Part shown: positions 7,507 through 15,411 of the stretch, one piece after another
Layout of the letters: every line of letters starts with the position of its first letter
How positions within the stretch are numbered: the first letter of the stretch is position 1
Assembly: GCA_027482795.1 (NCBI GenBank)
Contig: JAIXVS010000165.1
Coordinates: 1 to 25,137 of the forward strand
From: Rhodobacter sp.
Lineage (GTDB): Bacteria; Pseudomonadota; Alphaproteobacteria; Rhodobacterales; Rhodobacteraceae
Direction of reading: 5' to 3'
Length of the DNA stretch: 25,137 bases
The notes under the pieces: generated by a model
Seen by the model: only the letters and a program-made list of their open reading frames with translations
Told to the model about the DNA's origin: nothing
The model's database searches: none
Made by a program: the position numbers and the translations under genes

Positions 7507-8685
7507 ATGGCAAACCCATCTCTTTTGCGCCCTGCCATCGTTCTGGGGCTGATGTCGCTGATTGGGCCCTTTGCGATGGACATGTACCTGCCCGCCATGC
7601 CGCAAATTGCCGCCGATTTGGCAACCTCGCCGCAGATGGTGCAGGGCACGATCACCTTTTATCTGGCCGCCTTTGGCGCGGCGCAACTGATTTGGGGGCC
7701 GATGGCCGACCAAATGGGGCGCAAGCCGCCGCTTTATGCGGCGCTGGCGATTTTTGCGTTGGGATCGGTTTTGGCGATTTTCGCGCCCACCGCGCCGATG
7801 CTGATTGCCGCGCGCATGGTGCAGGGGCTGGGGGCTGCCGCGCTGATGGTGATACCGCGCGCCATTGTGCGCGACATCTCGCGCGGGGCGGATGCGACAA
7901 AGCTGATGGCGCTGATGATGCTGGTGTTTTCGGTATCGCCCATGCTGGCCCCGCTGACGGGCGCGGGCCTGTCGGCGCTGTTTGGCTGGCGCGCGGTGTT
8001 TGCGGCGCTGCTGATCGCCACGCTGGCCGCGCTGGCCATGTTGCATTTCGCGCAAGAGGAAACGCACCCGCCAGCTGCACGCATCCGCGCCACGCCTGCG
8101 GGCATGTGGGCAGGGGCGAAGGTGGTGCTGCGCGACCGCGCCTTTGTCGTGCTTACCGCGCTGGGGGCGGCGGGCATGACCAGCTTTTTCCTGTTTCTGG
8201 CCGCGGCCCCCTTTGTCTACACAGGGTTTTATGGGCTAAGCGAGACGCAATTTGCGCTGGCCTTTGCCGCCAATGCGGTGGCGTTTATCGGATCGGGGCA
8301 GCTTGCAGGCCGCCTTGGCGCGCGGTTTGGCGCGGTTTCGGTGATGCGGGGGGCGGGCGCGCTGTTTGCGGCAGCCACGGCGGCGCTGTTTGCCCTGACC
8401 CTGATCGATGCCGCGCCCTTGGCGGTGTTCATCGGGCTGCTGGCGCTGGGCAATGCGGGGCTGGGGTTGATTATTCCCACCTCGATGGTAATGGCGCTGG
8501 AAGATCAGGGCGAACATGCGGGGCTGGCCAGTTCCATCGGTGGAACGTTCCAAATGCTGCTGGGCGGGGCGATCACGGCGCTGGCGGGGGGAATTCTGTC
8601 CGATCAACCCGCACCGCTGGCGGGGCTGATTGCCGCTGCTGCCGCCGTGACCTTGGCGCTGGCTTGGGTGGCGAAACGGCCTTAG
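7507..8685 (+). CDS. Bcr/CflA family multidrug efflux MFS transporter
   Basis: This 392-residue protein has twelve predicted membrane helices and is a drug:H+ antiporter of the major facilitator superfamily. It opens with the Bcr/CflA hallmark LMSLIGPFAMDMYLPAMPQIA and has motif A after helix 2 (GPMADQMGRKP). A motif-C-like stretch lies in helix 5 (VFSVSPMLAPLTGAGLSALFGWRAVF). I chose the ATG at 7507 because of the AGGAG just upstream and the family N-terminus; the frame is open 13 codons further upstream. The gene converges on dusA with only eight bases between the stop codons, and no terminator hairpin fits in that gap. Confidence 0.92.
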   Translation: MANPSLLRPAIVLGLMSLIGPFAMDMYLPAMPQIAADLATSPQMVQGTITFYLAAFGAAQLIWGPMADQMGRKPPLYAALAIFALGSVLAIFAPTAPMLIAARMVQGLGAAALMVIPRAIVRDISRGADATKLMALMMLVFSVSPMLAPLTGAGLSALFGWRAVFAALLIATLAALAMLHFAQEETHPPAARIRATPAGMWAGAKVVLRDRAFVVLTALGAAGMTSFFLFLAAAPFVYTGFYGLSETQFALAFAANAVAFIGSGQLAGRLGARFGAVSVMRGAGALFAAATAALFALTLIDAAPLAVFIGLLALGNAGLGLIIPTSMVMALEDQGEHAGLASSIGGTFQMLLGGAITALAGGILSDQPAPLAGLIAAAAAVTLALAWVAKRP

Positions 8686-8693
8686 AAAAGGGT

Positions 8694-9701
8694 CTAGGCC
8701 GCTGCTTGCGCGCGGGTGACTTCGGCCAAGGCGGCATCCAAAACCTGCAGCCCTGCGCCCGTTTGCATAGCACTGGTCGACAGCACGCGCCGCCACCCGC
8801 GCGCGCCCGCGCCGCCCGCAAATGCGCCCAGCATATGCCGCGTAATCTGGTGCAAACGGCCGCCCTGCGCCAAATGCGCCGCGATATAGGGGCGCATCGC
8901 ATCAATGGCGGCAAAGGTATTCGGGGCGAACGCGCAGCCCCACAGCATATCTGCCCCTTGCAAGACACTTGCGGTGTCGTGATAGGCAGCGCGGCCCACC
9001 ATCACCCCATCAATCCCTTGATCTAAAAAGGCTTTCGCCTGCGCCAGCGTGGTAATTCCGCCGTTGATGCTGATGCGCAGGTTGGGAAATTCGCGCTTCA
9101 TCGCCAGCACCAAATCATAATCTAGGGGCGGGATTTCGCGGTTTTCTTTGGGGGACAGGCCCTGAAGCCACGCCTTGCGGGCATGGATGATGACATGGCC
9201 CACGCCAACGCCAGCCATGGCGCGCAAAAATTCGGGCAAAGCATCAGCAGGGTTTTGATCGTCCACCCCGATGCGGCATTTGACTGTGACAGGCACCGCG
9301 CTGGCATCTTGCATGGCGGCCACGCAGCTTGCCACCAAGGCAGGTTGCAGCATCAGCACCGCGCCGAAACAGCCCGATTGTACGCGGTCAGACGGGCAGC
9401 CAACGTTCAGGTTGACCTCGTCATAACCATAAGGCGCGGCGATGGCGACGGCGCGGGCCAGTTCGGCAGGGTCAGATCCGCCCAGTTGCAAAGCCACGGG
9501 ATGCTCGCCAGCCGAATAGGCCAAAAGGCGGTCTTTTGGCCCGTGGATTATGGCCGCCGCGGTGACCATTTCGGTATAAAGCCACGTGCGCCGCGAAAAT
9601 TGGCGGTGGAACATGCGGCAATGCCGATCTGTCCAATCCATCATCGGGGCGACAGATAGGCGCGCATCAAAGGGGGCATGAGGGGGCAAAGCTGCGGTCA
9701 T
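8694..9701 (-). CDS. dusA: tRNA-dihydrouridine synthase DusA
   Basis: This 335-residue FMN-dependent enzyme reduces uridine to dihydrouridine in the D-loop of tRNAs. The visible motifs are SVAPMMDWTDRHCRMFHR at the N-terminus (FMN and active-site loop), LQLGGSDP, and LNVGCPSDRVQSG with the catalytic cysteine C102. Further along are VKCRIGVDD, HARKAWLQGLSPKENREIPPLDY and INGGI plus DGVMVGRAAY (phosphate binding). The HARKAWLQGLSPKENR segment is specific to DusA rather than DusB or DusC. Length is typical. No strong Shine-Dalgarno sequence precedes the ATG. Confidence 0.95.
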   Translation of the reverse strand: MTAALPPHAPFDARLSVAPMMDWTDRHCRMFHRQFSRRTWLYTEMVTAAAIIHGPKDRLLAYSAGEHPVALQLGGSDPAELARAVAIAAPYGYDEVNLNVGCPSDRVQSGCFGAVLMLQPALVASCVAAMQDASAVPVTVKCRIGVDDQNPADALPEFLRAMAGVGVGHVIIHARKAWLQGLSPKENREIPPLDYDLVLAMKREFPNLRISINGGITTLAQAKAFLDQGIDGVMVGRAAYHDTASVLQGADMLWGCAFAPNTFAAIDAMRPYIAAHLAQGGRLHQITRHMLGAFAGGAGARGWRRVLSTSAMQTGAGLQVLDAALAEVTRAQAAA

Positions 9702-9763
9702 GGCGGCGCTTTAGCGCAATTTGGCCCCCGCGTCTATTGCGGCATCACCCTTGCGCGCGCAGG

Positions 9764-9802
9764 CCAAAAAATACAAGCGGGGCGGATTTCCCCCGCCCCG
9801 CT
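9764..9802 (-). terminator. Intrinsic terminator of the DUF481 gene
   Basis: Read on the minus strand, AGCGGGGCGG and CCGCCCCGCT form a perfect 10-bp stem with a 7-base loop (9786-9792), followed by TGTATTTTTT. This is a textbook intrinsic terminator 20 bases after the stop codon of the outer-membrane protein gene. It separates that gene from dusA downstream. Confidence 0.88.
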
Positions 9803-9822
9803 CGCCGTCTGGGTCGCATTGA

Positions 9823-10659
9823 TCAGAAGGAATAAACCAATGATACGCCCAGTTTGTTCTCGGTTTCGACCGCGCGCGAATCGTTAAATTCGGACAGATA
9901 GCTGATACGGGTTGCAAATTGTTCGGACATTTTGACGTTCAGGCCCAAATCATTGTTCACGCGCAGCGCGGAATCGGTTTTCAGCACATCGGTATCGTTG
10001 GTGGCAAACAGCATATCCGACAGGCGCACATACAGCCGCGATGAGGCGATATAACCTGTCTCTTTTGTCTCAACATCGGTGCCATCTTTCAGAAGGCTCA
10101 TCCCGATACCTGCCTGAATGCGCCAGCTGACATCAGGGGTGTTGACGATGCGCACGCCAGGCCCGATGCCAATAAAGGCATCCGTGCCCGTCTCGCCCGC
10201 AGTGGTTGCAAGGCCATCATATTTGACGCGGCCCAAAACAAAGCCATAAAGCGACTCGTCAAAGAAATAGTTGGCATCATAGATCAGGAACGTATCTTCT
10301 TTGGTGCTGACGCCAGCCGAGCTGGTTTTGTCCAACACCAGCCCAAGGTTTTGGATAAGCGGGCCGTTGGCAAAGCGCAGACGCGCGCCAACAGATAGAT
10401 CATCGCTGTCGGTTGCGCCTGTTGTTTGGTTATAGCCCAAAGATGCGCTGCCCGACATGCCATCGCGGTATTCTGGCGCGCCATAGCGCAATGCGTCATC
10501 GGCGCGCGCAAGATCGATTGCGGCTGCGCGCGAGATATCGTCCAGCCGCGTGTTCACTGCCGAAACCCCTGTCAGCGTGTCTTGCGCCATCGCCGCCCCT
10601 GCCGCAGCAAAAGACAAAATTGCCGCCATGCTGCCCAAAGTTATGGTGCTGCTTTTCAT
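9823..10659 (-). CDS. DUF481 family outer-membrane beta-barrel protein
   Basis: This 278-residue exported protein begins with a signal peptide (MKSSTITLGSMAAILSFAAA) and a likely cleavage site AMA|QD after residue 25. A short alpha-helical segment follows (NTRLDDISRAAAIDLARADD). The rest is alternating polar/aromatic strands (GSASLGYNQTTG, LYGFVLGRVKYDGL, LYVRLSDMLFATND) ending in LVYSF, the C-terminal phenylalanine signature for barrel insertion. This matches DUF481 (YdiY-like, annotated as salt-induced outer-membrane protein); the role is unproven. I chose the ATG at 10657-10659, which has GAAAGG seven bases upstream, over an in-frame TTG five codons earlier. A strong terminator follows. 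Confidence 0.85.
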   Translation of the reverse strand: MKSSTITLGSMAAILSFAAAGAAMAQDTLTGVSAVNTRLDDISRAAAIDLARADDALRYGAPEYRDGMSGSASLGYNQTTGATDSDDLSVGARLRFANGPLIQNLGLVLDKTSSAGVSTKEDTFLIYDANYFFDESLYGFVLGRVKYDGLATTAGETGTDAFIGIGPGVRIVNTPDVSWRIQAGIGMSLLKDGTDVETKETGYIASSRLYVRLSDMLFATNDTDVLKTDSALRVNNDLGLNVKMSEQFATRISYLSEFNDSRAVETENKLGVSLVYSF

Positions 10660-10777
10660 AATTCGACCTTTCAAGATACAGATCGCCCGCCTTGGGCGCC
10701 GTGTTTCTTTTGGCAGGTGCTGCGGTGCAGCGGGCTGATCTGTGTCAGCGATTGGGGTGAAAATTACCGCCGCACGT

Positions 10778-11239
10778 TTATGTCTGCGGCTCTTGCATCG
10801 ACGGGGCTGGCCCGCCTTCGTTGGTCATCACCTTGTTGGCTGTGTTCAGATCAGCAGAGATTTTGTTTTGCGATTCAACCGCCATCGCCTTGGCCTTGGT
10901 ATGGGCGATCAGCCCATCGGCGTGGTTGGGCGGGCTGTAAATGGTATACAGACGCAGCCGCTTTTTGCCTGTATTGGTCAGATTGTGGCGCATTCCTGCG
11001 GGCACAACAAAGCCATCGCCCGCGCAAACCGAAATGCGCGCAGCGCCCAGCCGCAGCCGGCCCATACCCTTTTCGATGCGAAAGAACTGATCGCGGGTTT
11101 CGCGAATTTCGGGTCCAATCGCCTCATCTGGTTTTAGCGACATCAGCACCACTTGCAGATGCGGGCCTGTATAGATCACACGGCGAAAATCGGTGTTTGC
11201 GCCCGCCATATCGCCCAAGTGGCCATAAAATCCTTGCAT
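10778..11239 (-). CDS. Cupin domain protein with an altered metal motif
   Basis: This 153-residue single-domain cupin has its first motif at about residues 42-58 (IGPEIRETRDQFFRIEKG) and its second at 79-90 (VPAGMRHNLTNTG), with the family-typical YTIYSPPNHADG following. In related proteins the first motif reads EVHxxTDQF with a metal-ligand histidine; here that position is R46, while H85 of the second motif remains. The C-terminal 35 residues (from about AVESQNKISADL) are polar and probably disordered. The ATG at 11239 has AGGAG six bases upstream. Substrate and role are unknown. Neighbours on the same strand are the lytic transglycosylase upstream and the DUF481 gene downstream. Confidence 0.85.
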   Translation of the reverse strand: MQGFYGHLGDMAGANTDFRRVIYTGPHLQVVLMSLKPDEAIGPEIRETRDQFFRIEKGMGRLRLGAARISVCAGDGFVVPAGMRHNLTNTGKKRLRLYTIYSPPNHADGLIAHTKAKAMAVESQNKISADLNTANKVMTNEGGPAPSMQEPQT

Positions 11240-11299
11240 ATCATACTCCTGCCAAAGGGGTATGATAGCAAGGTTAGCGGGGGGCTTGGCTGATATGCG

Positions 11300-12517
11300 T
11301 TAGCCGCCCAAGGCGCGCAGCAGCGCAAGGCTGGGCTGGCCCGTGGCGGGCTGGCCGCGGCTGGTCTGATAGGCGGAAATCGCGGCGTTGGTTTTGGGGC
11401 CAATCACCCCATCGGGCGTGCCGATGTCATAGCCCAATGCCGCGAGCCGCTGTTGCAGCGCGCGGCGCTGGTCTATTGTCATGCCCGCGCTATCAGGGCC
11501 AAAGCCCGCGCGCAGGGGGCCTGCGCCTGCGATGCGGTCGGACAAATGTCCGACACCAATCGCATAGGATTGCGCGTTGTTATAGCGCAAGATCACGTTG
11601 TAATTGCCGTACAGCAAAAAGGCAGGCCCGCCCGTTTGCAAAAGCGTGGCCGCGCCCGCCCCGCGCAGCCTGCCGCCATGCGCGCCCGTCACCCCCAAGG
11701 CGGCCCAGTCTGCGGCGGATTTGCGCCCACCCGCCAGTCCGCTGGGGGCGGCAACCTCTTCGCCCCAAAGCTGGCCACGCTGCCAGCCCGATTTGGCCAG
11801 ATAGGCGGCGGTGGAGGCCAGCGCATCTGTCGGATCGCCCCCCCAAATATCGCGCCGCCCATCGCCTGTAAAATCAACGGCATAGGCCAAATAGCTGGTG
11901 GGAATAAACTGCGTGTGCCCCATTGCCCCCGCCCAAGAGCCAAGCATGTTGTCAGGCGCGACATCCCCCGCCGATACAATTTTCAGCGCGGCGATAAGTT
12001 GGCTTTCAAAAAACGCCCCGCGCCGCCCGTCATAGGCGAGTGTGGACAGGGCCGAAAACACAGGCACATCGCCCATGCGCGTACCATAGAAGCTTTCCAG
12101 CCCCCACACGGCGGTGACCACATTGGCAGGCACGCCATAGCGCGCCTCAATCGCGTTCAGTGCGCCGCCCATCCGCGATAGCGCCGCGCGCCCTTGGGCG
12201 ATGCGGTCATCCGATGCGGCGATGGCAAGGTAATCTTCCAGCGATCGTTTCACTTCGATCTGATTGCGGTCTTTTTCCACCACTTCGGGGATGAAGCGCG
12301 CCGATGCCATGGCGCGGCCCACCACATCTGCAGGGATACCGCGCGCGGTGGCGCGGCTTGCAAAGCCCTGCACCCAAGCATCAAAGGCAGGGTTCGCTTC
12401 GGCATGCCAGCGAAAGCTGCTGGGCGCGCGCGCAGGTGCGCCGCCACCCGCGCAGGCCGCCAAAAACGCCCCCATCCCCAGCAAAGCCCCGCGCCGTGTT
12501 ACTGCTGCGTTTTTCAT
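11300..12517 (-). CDS. Lytic murein transglycosylase, MltB family, lipoprotein
   Basis: This 405-residue cell-wall enzyme cleaves the glycan strand with 1,6-anhydromuramic acid formation. The N-terminus MKNAAVTRRGALLGMGAF leads to a lipobox LAAC with C22, so it should be a lipoprotein; the TRRGALL stretch also resembles a twin-arginine signal. The SLT_2 catalytic domain (about 35-330) includes TAVWGLESFYGT with catalytic E141, then AGAMGHTQFIPTSYL and DFTGDGRRDIWGGDPTDALA. A C-terminal peptidoglycan-binding domain follows (about 345-400; LQQRLAALGYDIGTPDGVIG). The frame is open 90 codons upstream, but the ATG at 12515-12517 has GAGAGGA and begins a proper signal peptide. It is divergent from surE. 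Confidence 0.92.
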   Translation of the reverse strand: MKNAAVTRRGALLGMGAFLAACAGGGAPARAPSSFRWHAEANPAFDAWVQGFASRATARGIPADVVGRAMASARFIPEVVEKDRNQIEVKRSLEDYLAIAASDDRIAQGRAALSRMGGALNAIEARYGVPANVVTAVWGLESFYGTRMGDVPVFSALSTLAYDGRRGAFFESQLIAALKIVSAGDVAPDNMLGSWAGAMGHTQFIPTSYLAYAVDFTGDGRRDIWGGDPTDALASTAAYLAKSGWQRGQLWGEEVAAPSGLAGGRKSAADWAALGVTGAHGGRLRGAGAATLLQTGGPAFLLYGNYNVILRYNNAQSYAIGVGHLSDRIAGAGPLRAGFGPDSAGMTIDQRRALQQRLAALGYDIGTPDGVIGPKTNAAISAYQTSRGQPATGQPSLALLRALGG

Positions 12518-12641
12518 CGCGCGTCCTCTCTTTTGCTGCTTACCCATCATATAGCATAGATAATGGGCAAAACCACTACGCCTCGCTTGCAGCAGGGGGC
12601 TGTCTGTCGTAAAAGGCGAACGGGCAGTATAGGGCGGTTTC

Positions 12642-13427
12642 ATGCGGATTTTGATCACAAATGATGACGGCATCACCGCCGAAGGGCTAGAGGTGCTGAC
12701 CCGCATCGCGACCGAGATTGCTGGCCCAAAGGGCGAGGTGTTTACCGTGGCCCCCGCCTTTGAGCAATCGGGCGTGGGGCATTGCATCAGCTATACCCAC
12801 CCGATGATGATTTCCAAACTGGGGCCGCGCCGCTTTGCCGTGGAAGGCAGCCCAGCGGATTGTGTTTTGGTGGGCGTGTACGAGGTGATGGGCGGGCAAA
12901 AGCCCGATCTGGTGCTGTCGGGTGTGAACCGCGGCAATAATTCGGGGGAAAATGTGCTGTATTCGGGCACAGTGGGCGGCGCGATGGAGGCGGCGCTGCA
13001 CGGCATTCCCGCGATTGCGCTATCGCAGTATATGGGGCCGAAAACCGATAAGCAGACCGATCCGTTTGATGCCGCCCGCGTGCATGGCACATCCGTTATC
13101 CGCAAAATGCTGGATCACGCGATTTGGGATGATGCCGATTACCGATTGTTTTATAATGTGAATTTCCCGCCTGTGGCGGCGGGTGATGTCAAAGGCCACC
13201 GCGTTTGCCCCATGGGGTTTCGGCGCGATGTGGCCTTTGGGGTGCAGGCGCAAATCTCGCCGTCGGGGCGCAAATTTTTGTGGATCAAGGGCGGCGGGCA
13301 GCAGACCCCTACCCTACCTGGCACGGATGTTGCCGCCAATTTAGATGGCTATATCTCGATCACGCCTTTGCGCGCGGATTTAACCGCACATGCCGATTTG
13401 TCGGCGCTGTCGCAGGCCTTGGGCTGA
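12642..13427 (+). CDS. surE: 5'/3'-nucleotidase SurE (survival protein)
   Basis: This 261-residue metal-dependent phosphatase of nucleoside monophosphates is associated with stationary-phase survival. The metal ligands D8 and D9 (MRILITNDDG), S43 (FEQSGVGHCIS) and N96 (LSGVNRGNNSGENVLYSG) are all in place. VEGSPADCVLVGVYEV and YISITPLRADLTAH also match the family. AGGGCGG lies shortly before the ATG. pcm begins four bases after the stop codon and the NlpD-like gene follows, reproducing the surE-pcm-nlpD order known from many proteobacteria. Confidence 0.96.
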   Translation: MRILITNDDGITAEGLEVLTRIATEIAGPKGEVFTVAPAFEQSGVGHCISYTHPMMISKLGPRRFAVEGSPADCVLVGVYEVMGGQKPDLVLSGVNRGNNSGENVLYSGTVGGAMEAALHGIPAIALSQYMGPKTDKQTDPFDAARVHGTSVIRKMLDHAIWDDADYRLFYNVNFPPVAAGDVKGHRVCPMGFRRDVAFGVQAQISPSGRKFLWIKGGGQQTPTLPGTDVAANLDGYISITPLRADLTAHADLSALSQALG

Positions 13428-13430
13428 TAG

Positions 13431-14165
13431 ATGGCGCGTATCCCCCCCATCCCGCAGCAACTGGATATGGGCCTGGTTTGGGCCGAGGACGGGCCGCAAC
13501 GGGGGGGCGCGTTTGGCGGCGAGCCTGACGATATCACCACCGCCAAGATGCAGTTCTTTTTGGCGCTCCGCTCGCGCGGGGTGAATGATCCGCGCGTGCT
13601 GGCAGCCATGGAAAAGGTAGATCGCGGGCTGTTTGTGCGCGGGCTGTTCACCGCACGCGCCTATGAAGATGTGCCCTTGCCCATTGCCTGCGGGCAAACC
13701 ATCAGCCAGCCATCGGTGGTGGGGCTGATGACCCAAGCAGCCGAGATTACGCCGCGCGATGTGGTGCTAGAGGTGGGCACAGGGTCTGGCTATCAGGCGG
13801 CGGTTCTGTCGCATCTGGCGCGCAGGGTCTATACGGTGGATCGCCACCGCCGCCTTGTTGCCGAGGCGCAGGGCCTGTTTGACCATCTGGGCCTTGGCAA
13901 TATCACCGCGATGACCGCCGATGGCTGCTATGGCCTACCCAGCGGCGCGCCTTTTGACCGTATCATCGTGACAGCCGCCGCCGAAGACCCGCCAACGCCG
14001 CTGCTGGCCCAGCTAAAGGAAGGCGGGATTATGATTGTGCCTGTGGGCCAATCCGATGCCGTGCAGGGGCTGATTAAGGTGACGCGCACCGCGCAGGGCT
14101 TTGAGTATGAAGAGCTGCGCCAAGTGCGCTTTGTGCCACTGGTCGAAGGGCTTGGATCAGAATAG
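13431..14165 (+). CDS. pcm: Protein-L-isoaspartate O-methyltransferase
   Basis: This S-adenosylmethionine-dependent enzyme repairs isoaspartyl residues in damaged cytoplasmic proteins. The SAM-binding motif VVLEVGTGSGYQ is at residues 111-122; PIACGQTISQPSVVGLM (with S92), RVYTVDRHRRL and DRIIVTAAAEDPP are typical. The frame beginning three bases after surE gives 244 residues, with an N-terminal extension of about 39 residues rich in Pro and Gly before MQFFLALRSRG, where many homologues effectively begin. An internal ATG at 13548 is therefore a credible alternative start. Neither start has a convincing Shine-Dalgarno sequence; the upstream one could rely on coupling to surE. The core identification is firm. 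Confidence 0.93.
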   Translation: MARIPPIPQQLDMGLVWAEDGPQRGGAFGGEPDDITTAKMQFFLALRSRGVNDPRVLAAMEKVDRGLFVRGLFTARAYEDVPLPIACGQTISQPSVVGLMTQAAEITPRDVVLEVGTGSGYQAAVLSHLARRVYTVDRHRRLVAEAQGLFDHLGLGNITAMTADGCYGLPSGAPFDRIIVTAAAEDPPTPLLAQLKEGGIMIVPVGQSDAVQGLIKVTRTAQGFEYEELRQVRFVPLVEGLGSE

Positions 14166-14208
14166 ACTGCACCTATATACAGAACAAGAATGACGATATG
14201 AGGCCGAC

Positions 14209-15378
14209 ATGACCGCCCCTGCACACATCGCACCGACATTTCGCGCAAAGCCAGCCTTTGGGCTGATGGCCGTTTTGCTGCTGACCGCCTGCGGCAATGG
14301 GCTGGATTGGGATATGCGCAGTGGTGGGGTACAAACCCGCGATGCGGCGCTGGGGGCGGCTGTGGCCCCGCCGCGCGGCGATGCCAATGGGCTGATCACC
14401 TATTCAGGCTATCAGGCGGTGCAGGCATCGGGCGGGGAATCTGTGGGCGATATTGCTGCACGGCTGGGATTGAATGGCGAAGAACTCGCGCGGTTTAACG
14501 CGCTAAAGGTCACCGACCGCCCCCGTATGGGCGAGGTTTTGGTGCTGCCGACCGCCGTTGCCACGGCTCCTGCGGCAGGCGGGCTGGACGTATCGGCGAT
14601 TGCCAGTTCCGCGCTTGACCGTGTGCAAACCACCACTTTGGCCCCAGCGGGCGCGCAAGGGGCAACGCTGGCCCCCGCACCATCATTGGCCCCATCTGCG
14701 GCAGAGCCTGCCCGCCACAAAGTGCAGCGCGGGGAGACCGCCTTTGGCATTGCGCGGCAGTATAATGTTTCGACCAAATCCTTGGCGCAGTGGAATGGGC
14801 TGGGCCCCGATCTTTCGGTGCGCGAAGGGCAGTTCTTGATTATTCCTTTGGCGGGGGCCGCACCGCCCGTGCAGGATATTGCGCAGCCTGGGTCTGGCTC
14901 GCTAACGCCCGTGCCGCCATCGGCCAGCGCGCCGCTGCCCGACGAGGCGACGGTTCCCGCAGCCGAAACCAAGGCCAAGGCCGATGCGCCCGCAGCCGAT
15001 TTGTCGGGCAATGTCAGCGCGGCATCAGCGGCCACCTTTGCCATGCCAGTATCGGGCAAAATCATTCGCGGCTATGCCAAGGGCAAGAATGACGGCATCG
15101 ATATTGCCGCCGCTGCGGGCACGCCCGTAAAGGCGGCAGGCGATGGCACGATTGCCGCCATCACCAAAAGCACGGCGGGCACGCCAATTGTGCTGATCCG
15201 CCATGCGGGCGGAATGCTGACGGTGTATGGCGGGGTTGACGGGCTAACCGTGGCCAAGGGCGACGCGGTTGCACGCGGGCAGGCGATTGCCACCGTGGGC
15301 GCGGGTGATCCATCGTTCTTGCATTTCGAAGTGCGCAAGGGCGTGGAATCGGTCGACCCGATGGGATATTTGCAATAA
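14209..15378 (+). CDS. nlpD: NlpD-like LysM / degenerate M23 lipoprotein
   Basis: This 389-residue envelope lipoprotein has a signal sequence ending in the lipobox LLTAC (C28). A weak LysM-like domain lies at about 66-113 and a clear LysM at about 168-214 (HKVQRGETAFGIARQYNVS). A Pro/Ala-rich linker and a C-terminal M23 (LytM) domain follow at about 279-388. In the M23 domain the HxxxD motif reads NDGID and the second-histidine region reads VYGGV; only LHFEVR survives. As in NlpD and EnvC, the domain is therefore probably not a peptidase and instead activates cell-separation amidases. Position after surE-pcm supports the NlpD assignment. GAGG precedes the ATG. Confidence 0.88.
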   Translation: MTAPAHIAPTFRAKPAFGLMAVLLLTACGNGLDWDMRSGGVQTRDAALGAAVAPPRGDANGLITYSGYQAVQASGGESVGDIAARLGLNGEELARFNALKVTDRPRMGEVLVLPTAVATAPAAGGLDVSAIASSALDRVQTTTLAPAGAQGATLAPAPSLAPSAAEPARHKVQRGETAFGIARQYNVSTKSLAQWNGLGPDLSVREGQFLIIPLAGAAPPVQDIAQPGSGSLTPVPPSASAPLPDEATVPAAETKAKADAPAADLSGNVSAASAATFAMPVSGKIIRGYAKGKNDGIDIAAAAGTPVKAAGDGTIAAITKSTAGTPIVLIRHAGGMLTVYGGVDGLTVAKGDAVARGQAIATVGAGDPSFLHFEVRKGVESVDPMGYLQ

Positions 15379-15411
15379 CGCAATAGTTGTGCAAACGGCT
15401 AAGTGTTGCAG

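Noticed and set aside
7500..9026. A 508-codon open frame on the plus strand
   Set aside because: It is out of frame with the Bcr/CflA gene and then antisense to dusA. Its translation is rich in Cys, Gly and Arg with no family signature, and it is explained by GC-biased third positions.
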